Shown piece by piece: positions 25,493 to 33,670 of a DNA stretch of 64,000 nt. The stretch lies in NCBI RefSeq assembly GCF_002975405.1, contig NZ_PCPS01000002.1, positions 682,001 to 746,000 on the forward strand, in the 5' to 3' direction. Below the pieces are notes generated by a model. The model had not been told where the DNA came from. It saw only the letters and a list, made by a program, of their open reading frames with translations, and searched no databases. The DNA is from Arthrobacter sp. MYb229 (GTDB lineage Bacteria; Actinomycetota; Actinomycetes; Actinomycetales; Micrococcaceae). Numbering within the stretch: the stretch's first letter is position 1; each line of letters opens with the position of its first letter. Made by a program: the position numbers and the translations under genes.

Positions 25493-26692
25493 ATGATCAA
25501 CCCCGAGATATTCGAATACGGATTTGATGAGTATCGCAAGCTCATCGCGGAATTCACCGAGCGGGAATTGATTCCCGCGGAAAACGAGATGGTCCAGGCC
25601 GGCGCCGTCCCCGAGCGCCTGCTCAAACGCATGGCGGAGGTAGGGCTTTTCGGCATCTCCATCCCTCGCAAATACGGCGGGCTGGAATGGAACATGGAAC
25701 AGCAAGTTCTGCTGACACTCGAATTCACGAGGGCCTCCTGCGTCTACCGTTCACGATTCTCCACGGTCATCGGTTTGTGCTCCCAAGCGATCCTCGACCA
25801 CGGCACAGAAGAACAACGGGGCAACCTGCTGCCCAAGATGGCCGCCGGCGAACTGGTCACTGCATTCGCGCTGACCGAGGAAGGGGCCGGATCCGATGCG
25901 GCGCAGCTCACCACCTCCGCGACCCTTGAGCACGAACGCTACGTGCTCAACGGCGAGAAGCGATACATCACCAACGCCGGATGGGCTGATGCCTTCGTGG
26001 TTTTTGCACGCACCAACCAGTCGATCTCGGGCGCCAAAGGCGTTTCCGCGCTGATCGTTGACGCCACGCTGCCCGGAGTCACCACTTCGCTGCCCACCCG
26101 CATGAACGGCCATGCCGAGGCACCGGTCGGCGAAATCCACCTCAACAACGTCTCGGTGCCCGCCAGACACTTGTTAGGCGGAGCCGGCGGCGAAGGACAG
26201 GGACTGACTATGGCGCTGCGCGGTATCAACCACGCCCGGCTCCACGTGGCAGCAACTTGTGTTGGCCAGGCAACGCGCATACTCGAAGAAACCACCAGCC
26301 ATGTCAGCAGTCGCAAACAGTTCAACGCCCCGCTGTCCGACCTGGGAGCCGTCCAGGCCGTGCTGGGCGAGTGCTTCGCCGAGGTCGAGGCCGCCCGTGC
26401 GCTGGTCATGGAAGGAGCACGCTCCTTCGACGAGGGAGATGTCCCTCGCCACCGGATCGCCGCGGCCAAGCTCTTCGCCTCCGAAATGGCTGGCCGCGTT
26501 GCCGACAAGTGCCTCCAGCTGCTCGGCGGCGAGGGAATTGTCGGCGACCATCCGATCCCGCGTATGTGGCGCGACGTGCGCGCGCTGCGCATCTACGAGG
26601 GGTCCTCGCCAATTCACGAACGCAATCTTGCCGTAGCTATGATTCGACAAGGGAAGATCGACGGAAAGCTCCCGAATAGCTACCGCGCGTAG
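25493..26692 (+). CDS. acyl-CoA dehydrogenase
   Basis: This FAD enzyme of 399 residues introduces a 2,3-double bond into an acyl-CoA (or acts in reverse as a CaiA-like reductase). Family signatures include FALTEEGAGSDAAQLTTSA, NGEKRYITNAG, and the C-terminal QLLGGEGIVGDHPIPRMWRD with RIYEGSSPIHERN. In the catalytic-base position, Glu in YEGSS is present. It lies directly after the CoA-transferase, so its substrate should be the CoA ester made there. Its GC content is closer to the host average than that of the MFS gene. Confidence 0.93.
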   Translation: MINPEIFEYGFDEYRKLIAEFTERELIPAENEMVQAGAVPERLLKRMAEVGLFGISIPRKYGGLEWNMEQQVLLTLEFTRASCVYRSRFSTVIGLCSQAILDHGTEEQRGNLLPKMAAGELVTAFALTEEGAGSDAAQLTTSATLEHERYVLNGEKRYITNAGWADAFVVFARTNQSISGAKGVSALIVDATLPGVTTSLPTRMNGHAEAPVGEIHLNNVSVPARHLLGGAGGEGQGLTMALRGINHARLHVAATCVGQATRILEETTSHVSSRKQFNAPLSDLGAVQAVLGECFAEVEAARALVMEGARSFDEGDVPRHRIAAAKLFASEMAGRVADKCLQLLGGEGIVGDHPIPRMWRDVRALRIYEGSSPIHERNLAVAMIRQGKIDGKLPNSYRA

Positions 26693-26734
26693 CCCTGCCA
26701 ACGCGCAAAACCGTCTGAAGCCAAGGAGAAAATT

Positions 26735-27706
26735 GTGGAGATTCGCCAGCTCGAGTATTTCTTGGCCGTTGTCGAGCACAACGGCGTCAATCGCGCTGCC
26801 GTCCACCTGCACGTTGCGCAGGCAACGATATCCCAGAGCATCAGGCAGCTTGAGCGCGAACTCAAGCTCGAGCTGTTTCACCGGACGGGGCGCAACATCG
26901 TGTTGAATTCGGCGGGCCGGCTTCTTGTTGACCCGGTTCGCCGAATCCTCGGAGAGGTCCTTTCCACGAAGGACCTCATGCATGGGGCCCTCGAGATGTC
27001 CGTAGGTTCTATCACGATCGGCACGATGCCCGAGATGTCCAGCGAGGCCGTGGCTGCCTGGAGCGGATCGTTCACCAAGCACTACCCTGAGATTCGGATC
27101 GACATGACCGAGTATGCAGATGTTGCAGAGCTCTGTGAAGAAGTGCTCAACGGGCACTGCGAAATCGGATTCACCACTTTCCCGATTCCCGTCGAAAACT
27201 TGCAAACGATCCAATGCGGTGTCCAGCGGATGATGCTGGTCATGCCACCGGGCACCACGCTCCCGGCACACCAGCCGGTCGCGTTGTCCGGGCTGCACTC
27301 GCTGCCACTGGCAGTGAGCAACTTAGCGCACCGAGAAAACGACATCGTCGCAGCGGCACTTCGAGAGCAAGGCATCACCGGTCGGATCAGAGCCTACGTG
27401 CCCACCCGGCACGCGCAGCTGGCCCTGGTGCTGAACGGCAGTGCAAACGCGTTCCTGCCGATTCGGCTTGCCGTGCTCGCGAAGAAACTGGGAGCAGTGG
27501 TCGTCGAAACGGAACCCACGATTCGCACAGACTACGGAATCGTGCACCGTGCTGGCTCGTTGAATCCGGCGGCAGAAAGCTTCATTCGGCAAAGCATGGC
27601 GGTCCTGAACCAATGGGGAGAACTGATCAAGAAGCACCAGGATGCCGGGGAATCGTTGCTCGATGCTGCATTGCTGGCGGACGAAGCGCTGCACGGCAAG
27701 GTCTAG
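26735..27706 (+). CDS. LysR-family transcriptional regulator
   Basis: The 323-residue regulator has an N-terminal winged helix-turn-helix (MEIRQLEYFLAVVEHNGVNR, then AAVHLHVAQATISQSIRQLE) and a C-terminal effector-binding domain. The start is GTG 26735, preceded by AAGGAGAA. Unusually for LysR genes it is not divergent; it lies inside the operon between the acyl-CoA and 3-hydroxyacyl-CoA dehydrogenase genes. It probably senses the pathway substrate or a CoA ester and controls the island promoter. Confidence 0.92.
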   Translation: MEIRQLEYFLAVVEHNGVNRAAVHLHVAQATISQSIRQLERELKLELFHRTGRNIVLNSAGRLLVDPVRRILGEVLSTKDLMHGALEMSVGSITIGTMPEMSSEAVAAWSGSFTKHYPEIRIDMTEYADVAELCEEVLNGHCEIGFTTFPIPVENLQTIQCGVQRMMLVMPPGTTLPAHQPVALSGLHSLPLAVSNLAHRENDIVAAALREQGITGRIRAYVPTRHAQLALVLNGSANAFLPIRLAVLAKKLGAVVVETEPTIRTDYGIVHRAGSLNPAAESFIRQSMAVLNQWGELIKKHQDAGESLLDAALLADEALHGKV

Positions 27707-27779
27707 CCCGCGGGTGCCCCGGCCAACTACCGACAAATCGCCGCACCGGCGAACAACCTATGAACAAACGGATTCAACT

Positions 27780-28661
27780 ATGAATACAAGTAGCGGCGTA
27801 GAGGGCATTTCTAACATCCTGGTCATTGGCGCCGGGACCATGGGACGTCAGATAGCCATGAGCGCGGCCCTGGCCGGCTACTCCACAACCCTCCAAGATA
27901 TCTCCCTCGATGGCCTGACCGCGGCACGCACCGAACACAAGAGCTGGGCCGATTCCCGGGTAGCCAAAGGCAAGCTGGGGCAGGACGATGCCGGCGCTGC
28001 GTTGGATGCACTGGCCTACAGCACGGACTTGAACACCGCGGCCTCCGGCGCGGACTTTGTGATCGAGGCTGCCACCGAGCGTCTGGACATCAAGACGCAG
28101 ATCTTCGAGCAGCTGGGCGTGCTGACCCCGGCCCATGCCATTCTGGCCACGAACTCCTCCACCCTGGGCTCCTCCAAGGTCGCGGAGGCCACAGGGCGTC
28201 CGGCGCAGGTGTGCAATATGCACTTCTTCAACCCGGCGCTGGTCATGAAGTGTGTCGAGGTGGTGCGCCACGGAGCAACAAGCGACGCCACGGTTCAGGC
28301 CGCTATGGACCTGGCCCGCCGGCTGGGCAAGGAGCCGGTGCTGATCAACCGCGAAATCCCCGGGTTCATCGCCAACCGCCTGATGGGTGCGATGCAGCGC
28401 GAAGCGCTGTTCCTGGCCGATGAGGGCATCGCAAGCATCGAGGACATCGACACCACGGCGCGCACCGCGCTGGGCCATCCGATGGGCCCGTTCGCACTGA
28501 TGGACATGGTTGGGCTCGACGTCATCGACTTCATCGCCCAAGCGACTTACGAGGAAACCGGCAACGCAGAGGATGCACCCAACGAACGCATCACGGCGCT
28601 GGTTGCTGAGGGAAAAATCGGACGTAAATCCGGCACCGGGTTCTACGGCTACACGCGGTAG
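27780..28661 (+). CDS. 3-hydroxyacyl-CoA dehydrogenase (3-hydroxybutyryl-CoA type)
   Basis: This NAD enzyme of 293 residues oxidises a 3-hydroxyacyl-CoA to the 3-oxo form. Rossmann motif ILVIGAGTMGRQIAMSAALA lies at the N-terminus. The catalytic His is in MHFFNPALVMKCVEVV, with Asn in NSSTL and REIPGFIANRL further on. The length matches the short, single-function class. ATG 27780 overlaps the end of a seven-codon frame (ATGA), and no strong ribosome-binding site is seen. It is the last gene of the island before the intact purB. No enoyl-CoA hydratase or thiolase accompanies it. Confidence 0.92.
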   Translation: MNTSSGVEGISNILVIGAGTMGRQIAMSAALAGYSTTLQDISLDGLTAARTEHKSWADSRVAKGKLGQDDAGAALDALAYSTDLNTAASGADFVIEAATERLDIKTQIFEQLGVLTPAHAILATNSSTLGSSKVAEATGRPAQVCNMHFFNPALVMKCVEVVRHGATSDATVQAAMDLARRLGKEPVLINREIPGFIANRLMGAMQREALFLADEGIASIEDIDTTARTALGHPMGPFALMDMVGLDVIDFIAQATYEETGNAEDAPNERITALVAEGKIGRKSGTGFYGYTR

Positions 28662-28700
28662 CCCCTTGCCGGAGAAACTACCAGCGGCGTGAAAAATATT

Positions 28701-28736
28701 GAAGAACACCCCCGGCCATTGCAGAGGGTGTTCTTC
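28701..28736. terminator. bidirectional terminator at island right end
   Basis: GAAGAACACCC (28701-28711) pairs with GGGTGTTCTTC (28726-28736) in an 11-bp stem around a 14-base loop. It lies between the convergent 3-hydroxyacyl-CoA dehydrogenase and purB genes. Confidence 0.7.
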
Positions 28737-28770
28737 AAAGCACGGTAAGAACCGCGTAAAACGCTGCGGG

Positions 28771-28983
28771 TTACTTCTGCAGGTGGTCAACCAGCTCAGA
28801 GGCGATGCCGGTGTAGCTGCCCGGGGTCATCTGCTGCAGACGAGCCTCGGCGTCTGCCGACAAGCCCAGCTCGCCAACGAATTCCTTCAAACGGGCCGCG
28901 TCCACGCGCTGTCCGCGGGTCAGGTCCTTCAGGCGCTCATAAGGATTGTCCATGCCTGCAACGCCGGCAATGGATTCGGCGCG
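28771..28983. repeat. direct repeat within purB, right boundary of putative island
   Basis: This is the 3' end of the intact purB, matching 22288-22497 over its length. The terminal codons differ (HLQK here, HLK in the remnant), as expected if this 3' end was delivered by the inserted element. Confidence 0.88.
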
Positions 28984-30186
28984 CATGACCATCTGGATGG
29001 CCTCGGCGAGCACCTCCCAGTTGTGGTCCAGATCCTCTGCGAGTACCGCCTCGGCGACGTCCAAGCGATCCAGGCCCTTGGCGACGTTCGAGATGGCAAG
29101 CACCGAGTGGCCAATGGCGGTGCCGATGTTGCGCTGCGAGGAGGAGTCGGTCAGGTCGCGCTGCCAGCGGCTGGTGACCAGGGTGGCACCCAGGGTGTCG
29201 AGCAGGCCGTTGGAGATCTCCAGATTCGCCTCGGCGTTCTCGAAGCGGATCGGGTTCACCTTGTGCGGCATGGTCGAGGAGCCGGTTGCTCCGGCCACAG
29301 GGATCTGTGCGAAGTATCCGATGGAGATGTAGCTCCACACATCGGTGCACAGGTTGTGCAGGATGCGGTTGAAGCGTGCGATGTCGGCGTAGACCTCTGC
29401 CTGCCAGTCGTGGGATTCGATCTGGGTGGTCAGCGGGTTCCAGGTCAGTCCCAGGTGCTCGACGAAGGACTGCGAAACCTGCTGCCAGTTAGCGGTGGGA
29501 ACCGAAGCGTAGTGGGCGGCATAGGTGCCGGTGGCGCCGTTGATCTTGCCCAGGTACTCGGTCTTCTCGATGCGGTCCAGCTGGCGGGTTAGGCGCCAGG
29601 CAAGAACTGCCAGTTCCTTGCCCAAGGTGGTTGGGGTTGCCGGCTGGCCGTGGGTGCGCGAAAGCATCGGAACGTCGCGGGACTCTTCGGCCATCTTGGT
29701 CAGCTGGGTCACCAGCTCGCGGGCCGCAGGCAACCACACCTGGGTGACGCCGCCCTGGACGCCCAGAGCATAGGAGAGGTTGTTGATGTCTTCGCTAGTG
29801 CAGCCGAAGTGGACCAGCGGCTTTAGGTTGCCAATGCCGATAGCGTCCAGGCGGTTAGCGATGTAGTACTCGACTGCCTTCACGTCGTGGACGGTGACGG
29901 CCTCGATCTCGGCCAGTTCCTTCACCGAGTCGGCGTTGAAGTCCGTGACGATCTTGCGCAGGGCAGCCTGCTGATCGGCGGTGAACGGGGAGGTGCCCGG
30001 CAGCACGGAGTTCTCGGCCAGGTGGATCAACCATTCGATCTCCACGTGAACACGATCGCGGTTCAGCGCCGCTTCGGAAAGGTAGTCAACCAACGGTGCC
30101 ACCGCGCTGCGGTAGCGTCCATCGAGGGCACCAAGTGCCAGGGGTTCATTAGCAAGGGAAGTGCGCGCAATCTCAGCCATGTTCAT
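28771..30186 (-). CDS. purB: adenylosuccinate lyase
   Basis: This purine-biosynthesis enzyme of 471 residues cleaves SAICAR and adenylosuccinate, releasing fumarate. It shows the fumarase/lyase superfamily signature GSSTMPHKVNPIRFE and MLSRTHGQPATPTTLGKE with the conserved His. The coding region is intact although its last ~70 codons lie in the repeat shared with the remnant at 22288-22497. This means the enzyme now ends with island-supplied codons. ATG 30186 is used; a second ATG lies two codons in. No strong ribosome-binding site is seen. Confidence 0.97.
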   Translation of the reverse strand: MNMAEIARTSLANEPLALGALDGRYRSAVAPLVDYLSEAALNRDRVHVEIEWLIHLAENSVLPGTSPFTADQQAALRKIVTDFNADSVKELAEIEAVTVHDVKAVEYYIANRLDAIGIGNLKPLVHFGCTSEDINNLSYALGVQGGVTQVWLPAARELVTQLTKMAEESRDVPMLSRTHGQPATPTTLGKELAVLAWRLTRQLDRIEKTEYLGKINGATGTYAAHYASVPTANWQQVSQSFVEHLGLTWNPLTTQIESHDWQAEVYADIARFNRILHNLCTDVWSYISIGYFAQIPVAGATGSSTMPHKVNPIRFENAEANLEISNGLLDTLGATLVTSRWQRDLTDSSSQRNIGTAIGHSVLAISNVAKGLDRLDVAEAVLAEDLDHNWEVLAEAIQMVMRAESIAGVAGMDNPYERLKDLTRGQRVDAARLKEFVGELGLSADAEARLQQMTPGSYTGIASELVDHLQK

Positions 30187-30339
30187 ATTCTTTCATCACT
30201 GCGTGCACATCACATCTTTTACACACATCCTTCTTTCCACAGCCGGTGCCCAAACGGGCCGAAAGAGGCAGCAGCAGGGTGAAGATGAAGGCAGATTTTC
30301 ACCGATTCGCCGGTGGAGAATGACGGGTGGGAGCTAATC

Positions 30340-30612
30340 ATGATGTTTCAGGCGACCCTGGATTCGGTGGCCTTCCAGCTGGATGACGCCCAGTCAACAA
30401 CGCGTTTCGCCATCGAACAGCTCTCTTCAATCGGTTCGCTGACTTGGAGATCTTCGGCAGGCAAGGCCTTTGCCTCCGAGGTGAGCCAACTCAGTGACAG
30501 GCTCGTGGGACTTACCAAAGCGCTGGGCGAAGCCGAGTCCTATCTGTCGTTGGCCATCGGGGAGATGAACGCGTTGGAAGCGGAGATCCTCAATCAGCGA
30601 ATGGCTTCCTAG
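30340..30612 (+). CDS. small helical WXG100-like protein
   Basis: This 90-residue protein is predicted to be two helices around a central turn (SLTWRSSAGKAF). The Trp at about residue 35 is followed by Arg-Ser, similar in place to the WXG motif of ESX/type VII substrates. Length, lack of Cys, and the helical Glu/Gln/Ser/Leu composition fit the family, but the third WXG residue is not Gly. The start is ATG 30340 after GGGAG; GTG 30313 is less likely. It is two bases from the next gene, so the pair is co-translated and may form a complex. Confidence in the gene is higher than in the family call. Confidence 0.7.
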   Translation: MMFQATLDSVAFQLDDAQSTTRFAIEQLSSIGSLTWRSSAGKAFASEVSQLSDRLVGLTKALGEAESYLSLAIGEMNALEAEILNQRMAS

Positions 30613-30614
30613 CC

Positions 30615-31961
30615 ATGGGATATGACGTCAATTACAACGCCTTGGATTACGCCCAATCGGCTCAAATTTGCCAACAATTCTACGGGCAACTCCAAAGTGT
30701 GGAGACGCAATTGCTGAGAGCCTCGGTGCGCGCGCAAGAATGCCAGCGAGAAGCGCAAACCCAATGCTGGATTAATGGAATCGGTAACCGTGGCTATTCA
30801 CTGGGGATGCTGGCGGACAAATTACGCACCGGCTACCACCACGCGGCCGAGGCCGTGATCGAAGCCCGGAGGTTGGAGGAGAAGGTGCACGCAGCAATCG
30901 AGAACTACGTCAGGGCAGAGACCAGAATCGAGAACTCGATTCTGGTCTCTGCCAAATGGCAGATTCTGCTGGACGCTTGGAACAGCACGCGCAACAACGA
31001 TTCCCGCCCGCCAACCACCGACATGGAAACGCTGCTCAAGCTCTTTGTTTTGCTCTCTTCGCCACGGGACCGGTTTGGCTTTGCGCGCCCGCAGCCCTTG
31101 ATGATGCACGAAACGACCGAAAAACTGGCCGATTTCATCTCTACCTGGGGGCCATTGCGGAGCAAGGAACTGCACCTCGGCGACGCCCAACCGGTGGAAC
31201 AGGTTGAGATCGACGGCACGCTGAACGGCTACTACCAGCTTCACAAGATTCTCAACGATGCGGGACCCAGTGATGATGGGCAGATTCTGATCGCCGAGGC
31301 CGAGCAAGATGGAGAGAACGTTTATCTCGTCATTCTTCCCGGGACTCAGGGGGAGGGCAATGGCAATAATCCCTTTGACACCTACGGCATCATCGATGCG
31401 TTCAGCCTCGAATCGGAGAACTTCGCCGGACCGATCAGCGAGGCCCTGCACATCACTGGCGCCCGCGAGGGCGACGAGGTGATCCTCAGCGGGTACTCGC
31501 AAGGCGGGATTCATATTGCGAATCTGATGAAGAACAGGTTCTTGCGCAAGAAGTTCAAGATGGAAAAGATGCTGACCCTCGGTTCTCCCATTGGCCACAT
31601 AGATCTTCCCGAGGACATTCGAAGCCTGTCGATTGAGGATTCCAAAGACATGGTTCCTGGCACCGACGGGGTGGAGAACAAACGCAAAAAGGATCAAATC
31701 ACCGTGAAATTTGACGGTCCGAGGTTTGAGGAACAGCTCGACGAGGGGTTGTTCGGCAAACCGCACGACCTAGATAATTACGGAGACCATCTCGAAGAGC
31801 TGGTGGAGAACCCGATCCCGGATCTGCACGAGAATCTGCGGGAATTCGGGCTTCCTCCGGGACCTTTGAAATTTCGCAAATTCAAGATCGAACGCAAAGA
31901 GCGCCCGCGAAACACTAAGCATGAAAACTGGGAGGAAGAGAAATACGGCTCAGCCCGCTAG
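30615..31961 (+). CDS. alpha/beta-hydrolase-fold protein with helical N-terminus, possible secreted effector
   Basis: The 448-residue protein has a helical N-terminal ~115 residues (EsxA-like in length, partner-binding candidate). A middle linker follows, then an alpha/beta hydrolase core with the nucleophile elbow GYSQGG (Ser295), an upstream VYLVILPGTQG strand-loop and a downstream MLTLGSPIG strand. The C-terminus is strongly basic and acidic (KFKIERKERPR ... EEKYG). There is no classical signal peptide, compatible with type VII-type export of a heterodimer with the preceding small protein. Lipase/esterase activity is plausible. The DNA contains a perfect 19-bp palindrome inside the coding sequence at 30915-30954. 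Confidence 0.72.
   Translation: MGYDVNYNALDYAQSAQICQQFYGQLQSVETQLLRASVRAQECQREAQTQCWINGIGNRGYSLGMLADKLRTGYHHAAEAVIEARRLEEKVHAAIENYVRAETRIENSILVSAKWQILLDAWNSTRNNDSRPPTTDMETLLKLFVLLSSPRDRFGFARPQPLMMHETTEKLADFISTWGPLRSKELHLGDAQPVEQVEIDGTLNGYYQLHKILNDAGPSDDGQILIAEAEQDGENVYLVILPGTQGEGNGNNPFDTYGIIDAFSLESENFAGPISEALHITGAREGDEVILSGYSQGGIHIANLMKNRFLRKKFKMEKMLTLGSPIGHIDLPEDIRSLSIEDSKDMVPGTDGVENKRKKDQITVKFDGPRFEEQLDEGLFGKPHDLDNYGDHLEELVENPIPDLHENLREFGLPPGPLKFRKFKIERKERPRNTKHENWEEEKYGSAR
30915..30954. repeat. perfect 19-bp inverted repeat inside a coding sequence
   Basis: GGCAGAGACCAGAATCGAG (30915-30933), two bases AA, then its exact complement (30936-30954). It encodes the joint between the helical N-terminus and the linker of the hydrolase protein (RAETRIENSILVSAKW). 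No such symmetry is needed by the protein sequence. Confidence 0.9.
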
Positions 31962-31964
31962 CGC

Positions 31965-32351
31965 TTAGCGCTTTTCCTTGCCAACGAAAAAGCCGAGGAC
32001 TGCCGAAACGATCGAGATGATGATGGTGCCGACAATGGCGTCCCACCAGAATGCGTCGATGCTAAGGCCCACCGGCGTGAACTGAGTCAGCCAGCTGGTC
32101 AGCATCAGCATCAGCGCATTAATGATCACGGTGAACAGGCCCAAGGTGAGGCAAGTGATCGGCATCGAGAAGAACGAGACTATTGGCCGCACCAACGCGT
32201 TGATCAGGCCAAAGATCACGCCCACGATCAAATAGGCGATCGCGGATCCAAGGAGGCCTTCGCTGATGGCGCTGATCTGGATTCCGGGGACAATCCATAC
32301 CGCTGCGGCAAGGGCCAATGCATTAACAATGACTCGAATCAAAAAGCTCAT
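31965..32351 (-). CDS. small four-TM membrane protein, phage-holin-4_2 (DUF360-like) family
   Basis: The 128-residue protein has four hydrophobic helices: FLIRVIVNALALAAAVWIV, AIAYLIVGVIFGLINALV, LTLGLFTVIINALMLMLTSW and VGTIIISIVSAVLGFFVG. The segment GLINALVRPI with ITCLTLGLFTVIINA is typical of the chromosomal 'phage holin family' membrane proteins found widely in Actinobacteria, which are not lysis genes. Function is unknown. The start is ATG 32351; the in-frame extension to 32606 overlaps the divergent aminotransferase and is rejected. Confidence 0.85.
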   Translation of the reverse strand: MSFLIRVIVNALALAAAVWIVPGIQISAISEGLLGSAIAYLIVGVIFGLINALVRPIVSFFSMPITCLTLGLFTVIINALMLMLTSWLTQFTPVGLSIDAFWWDAIVGTIIISIVSAVLGFFVGKEKR

Positions 32352-32433
32352 GAGACAACTTTGCCATAAAAGACTGGAAGCCCGGTGAGCAAAGAATCTG
32401 CCGATTGACCTACCGAGGGCTAGGCTTTGATGT

Positions 32434-33549
32434 ATGAGTGAGAACCCCGTGACCCAAGATTTGGTGCAACCTCGTTCAGTAGTTGCGCGCTTGCCAAAAT
32501 ACGCCGCCGGCAAACCACCGACAGCAATCGAAGGACTTGAATCTTTCAAGTTGTCCTCCAATGAGATCCCTTTTGGCCCATTGGATGAGGTGCGTCGGGC
32601 GGTCATGGAACAGGACGCGCTGAACCGCTATCCGGACAGCCTCTCCACGAAACTGCGCGAGAGCCTCAGCGATTACCTCGACGTACCAGCCGAAGATGTC
32701 GTCACCGGTGCAGGATCGCTCGGCGCGCTGGCGCAGATTCTGACGACCTTTGCCGGTCAGAACGAAGACGGCGTCCAAGACGAGGTTATCTATGCATGGC
32801 GCTCCTTCGAGGCCTACCCAATTTTGGTGCAGAGCGCAGGCGCGCTGCCGGTAGAAATTCCCGTGCTGGAAGATGGCCGCCACGATCTTGAATCGATGAT
32901 CGAAGCAGTCAACGAAAATACCTCGGTCATCTTGCTTTGCACGCCGAACAACCCCACCGGCCCGATCCTGACCCAGAGCGAGGTCGATGACTTCATAACG
33001 AGAGTGCCGCGCAATGTGCTGATCGTGCTGGACGAGGCGTACATCGAGTTTGTGCGCGATCCCGAAGCGGTGGACGGAGTCAACACCTACCGCGAGAATG
33101 AAAACGTGGTGTTGTTGCGCACGTTCTCCAAGGCCCACGGCCTGGCGAATCTGCGGGTTGGCTACAGCGTCGCGCACCCGGAAATCACCGACAATATTCG
33201 TGTCGTCGCCACACCATTTGCGGTCTCTTCAGTGGCGGAAGATGCCGCCGTCGCCTCCTTGGAAAATATCGATAAGGTGCTTGAGCGGGTCAACACCTTG
33301 GTGCAGGAGCGCGAACGCGTGGTGGCTGCATTGAAGGCGCTGGGCTGGGATTTCCCGGCAACCCAGGCGAACTTCGTGTGGTTGCCGCTAGGCGGAAACA
33401 CACAGGCTTTCACCGAACGAGCCCAGAGCCAAGGGCTGTCGGTTCGCGGGTTTGCCGGTGAGGGCGTGCGGATCTCGATTGCCGAGGCAGCGGCCAACGA
33501 CCGGATCATTGAATTATGCAAGAATTCTCTCGATTTAAAGCAGAGCTGA
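32434..33549 (+). CDS. hisC: HisC/Pat-type aminotransferase
   Basis: This PLP enzyme of 371 residues belongs to fold type I, subgroup of histidinol-phosphate/aromatic aminotransferases. Signatures are KLSSNEIPFGP, CTPNNPTGP, DEAYIEFV and RTFSKAHGLANLRVGY, with the PLP Lys in TFSKAHGL. The stand-alone position, outside a his operon and just before the 2-oxoacid dehydrogenase genes, makes an aromatic aminotransferase (pat) role quite possible. The ATG follows within a few bases of a TAGGCT sequence, so the mRNA may be leaderless. Confidence 0.9.
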   Translation: MSENPVTQDLVQPRSVVARLPKYAAGKPPTAIEGLESFKLSSNEIPFGPLDEVRRAVMEQDALNRYPDSLSTKLRESLSDYLDVPAEDVVTGAGSLGALAQILTTFAGQNEDGVQDEVIYAWRSFEAYPILVQSAGALPVEIPVLEDGRHDLESMIEAVNENTSVILLCTPNNPTGPILTQSEVDDFITRVPRNVLIVLDEAYIEFVRDPEAVDGVNTYRENENVVLLRTFSKAHGLANLRVGYSVAHPEITDNIRVVATPFAVSSVAEDAAVASLENIDKVLERVNTLVQERERVVAALKALGWDFPATQANFVWLPLGGNTQAFTERAQSQGLSVRGFAGEGVRISIAEAAANDRIIELCKNSLDLKQS

Positions 33550-33611
33550 CCTGCTTCTAATTCTCGCGTTTTAGACGCCTTGAGATATAGGCTGTTCATT
33601 AGTTAAGCCGC

Positions 33612-33653
33612 TATATGTCCCATAGGGAATGTATTCCTTGTGGGGCATATAAT
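33612..33653. promoter_or_regulatory. large palindrome overlapping the -10 of the 2-oxoacid dehydrogenase operon
   Basis: Bases 33612-33630 and 33633-33651 are 19-base arms that match at 16 of 19 positions, and as RNA the three others would be G:U pairs. The right arm runs into TATAAT (33648-33653), a consensus -10 about 18 bases before the E1-alpha start codon. A dimeric repressor bound here would block the promoter. Confidence 0.65.
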
Positions 33654-33670
33654 TGATCGAAGGAAGTTTT

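Noticed and set aside
22498-28770. Search for an integrase or transposase in the island
   Set aside because: None of the five genes is a recombinase and no insertion-sequence inverted ends were found; the mobile-element call rests only on the purB repeat.
31965-32351. Holin-like gene as evidence for a prophage
   Set aside because: This four-TM family is a common chromosomal gene in actinobacteria and no other phage gene is present.
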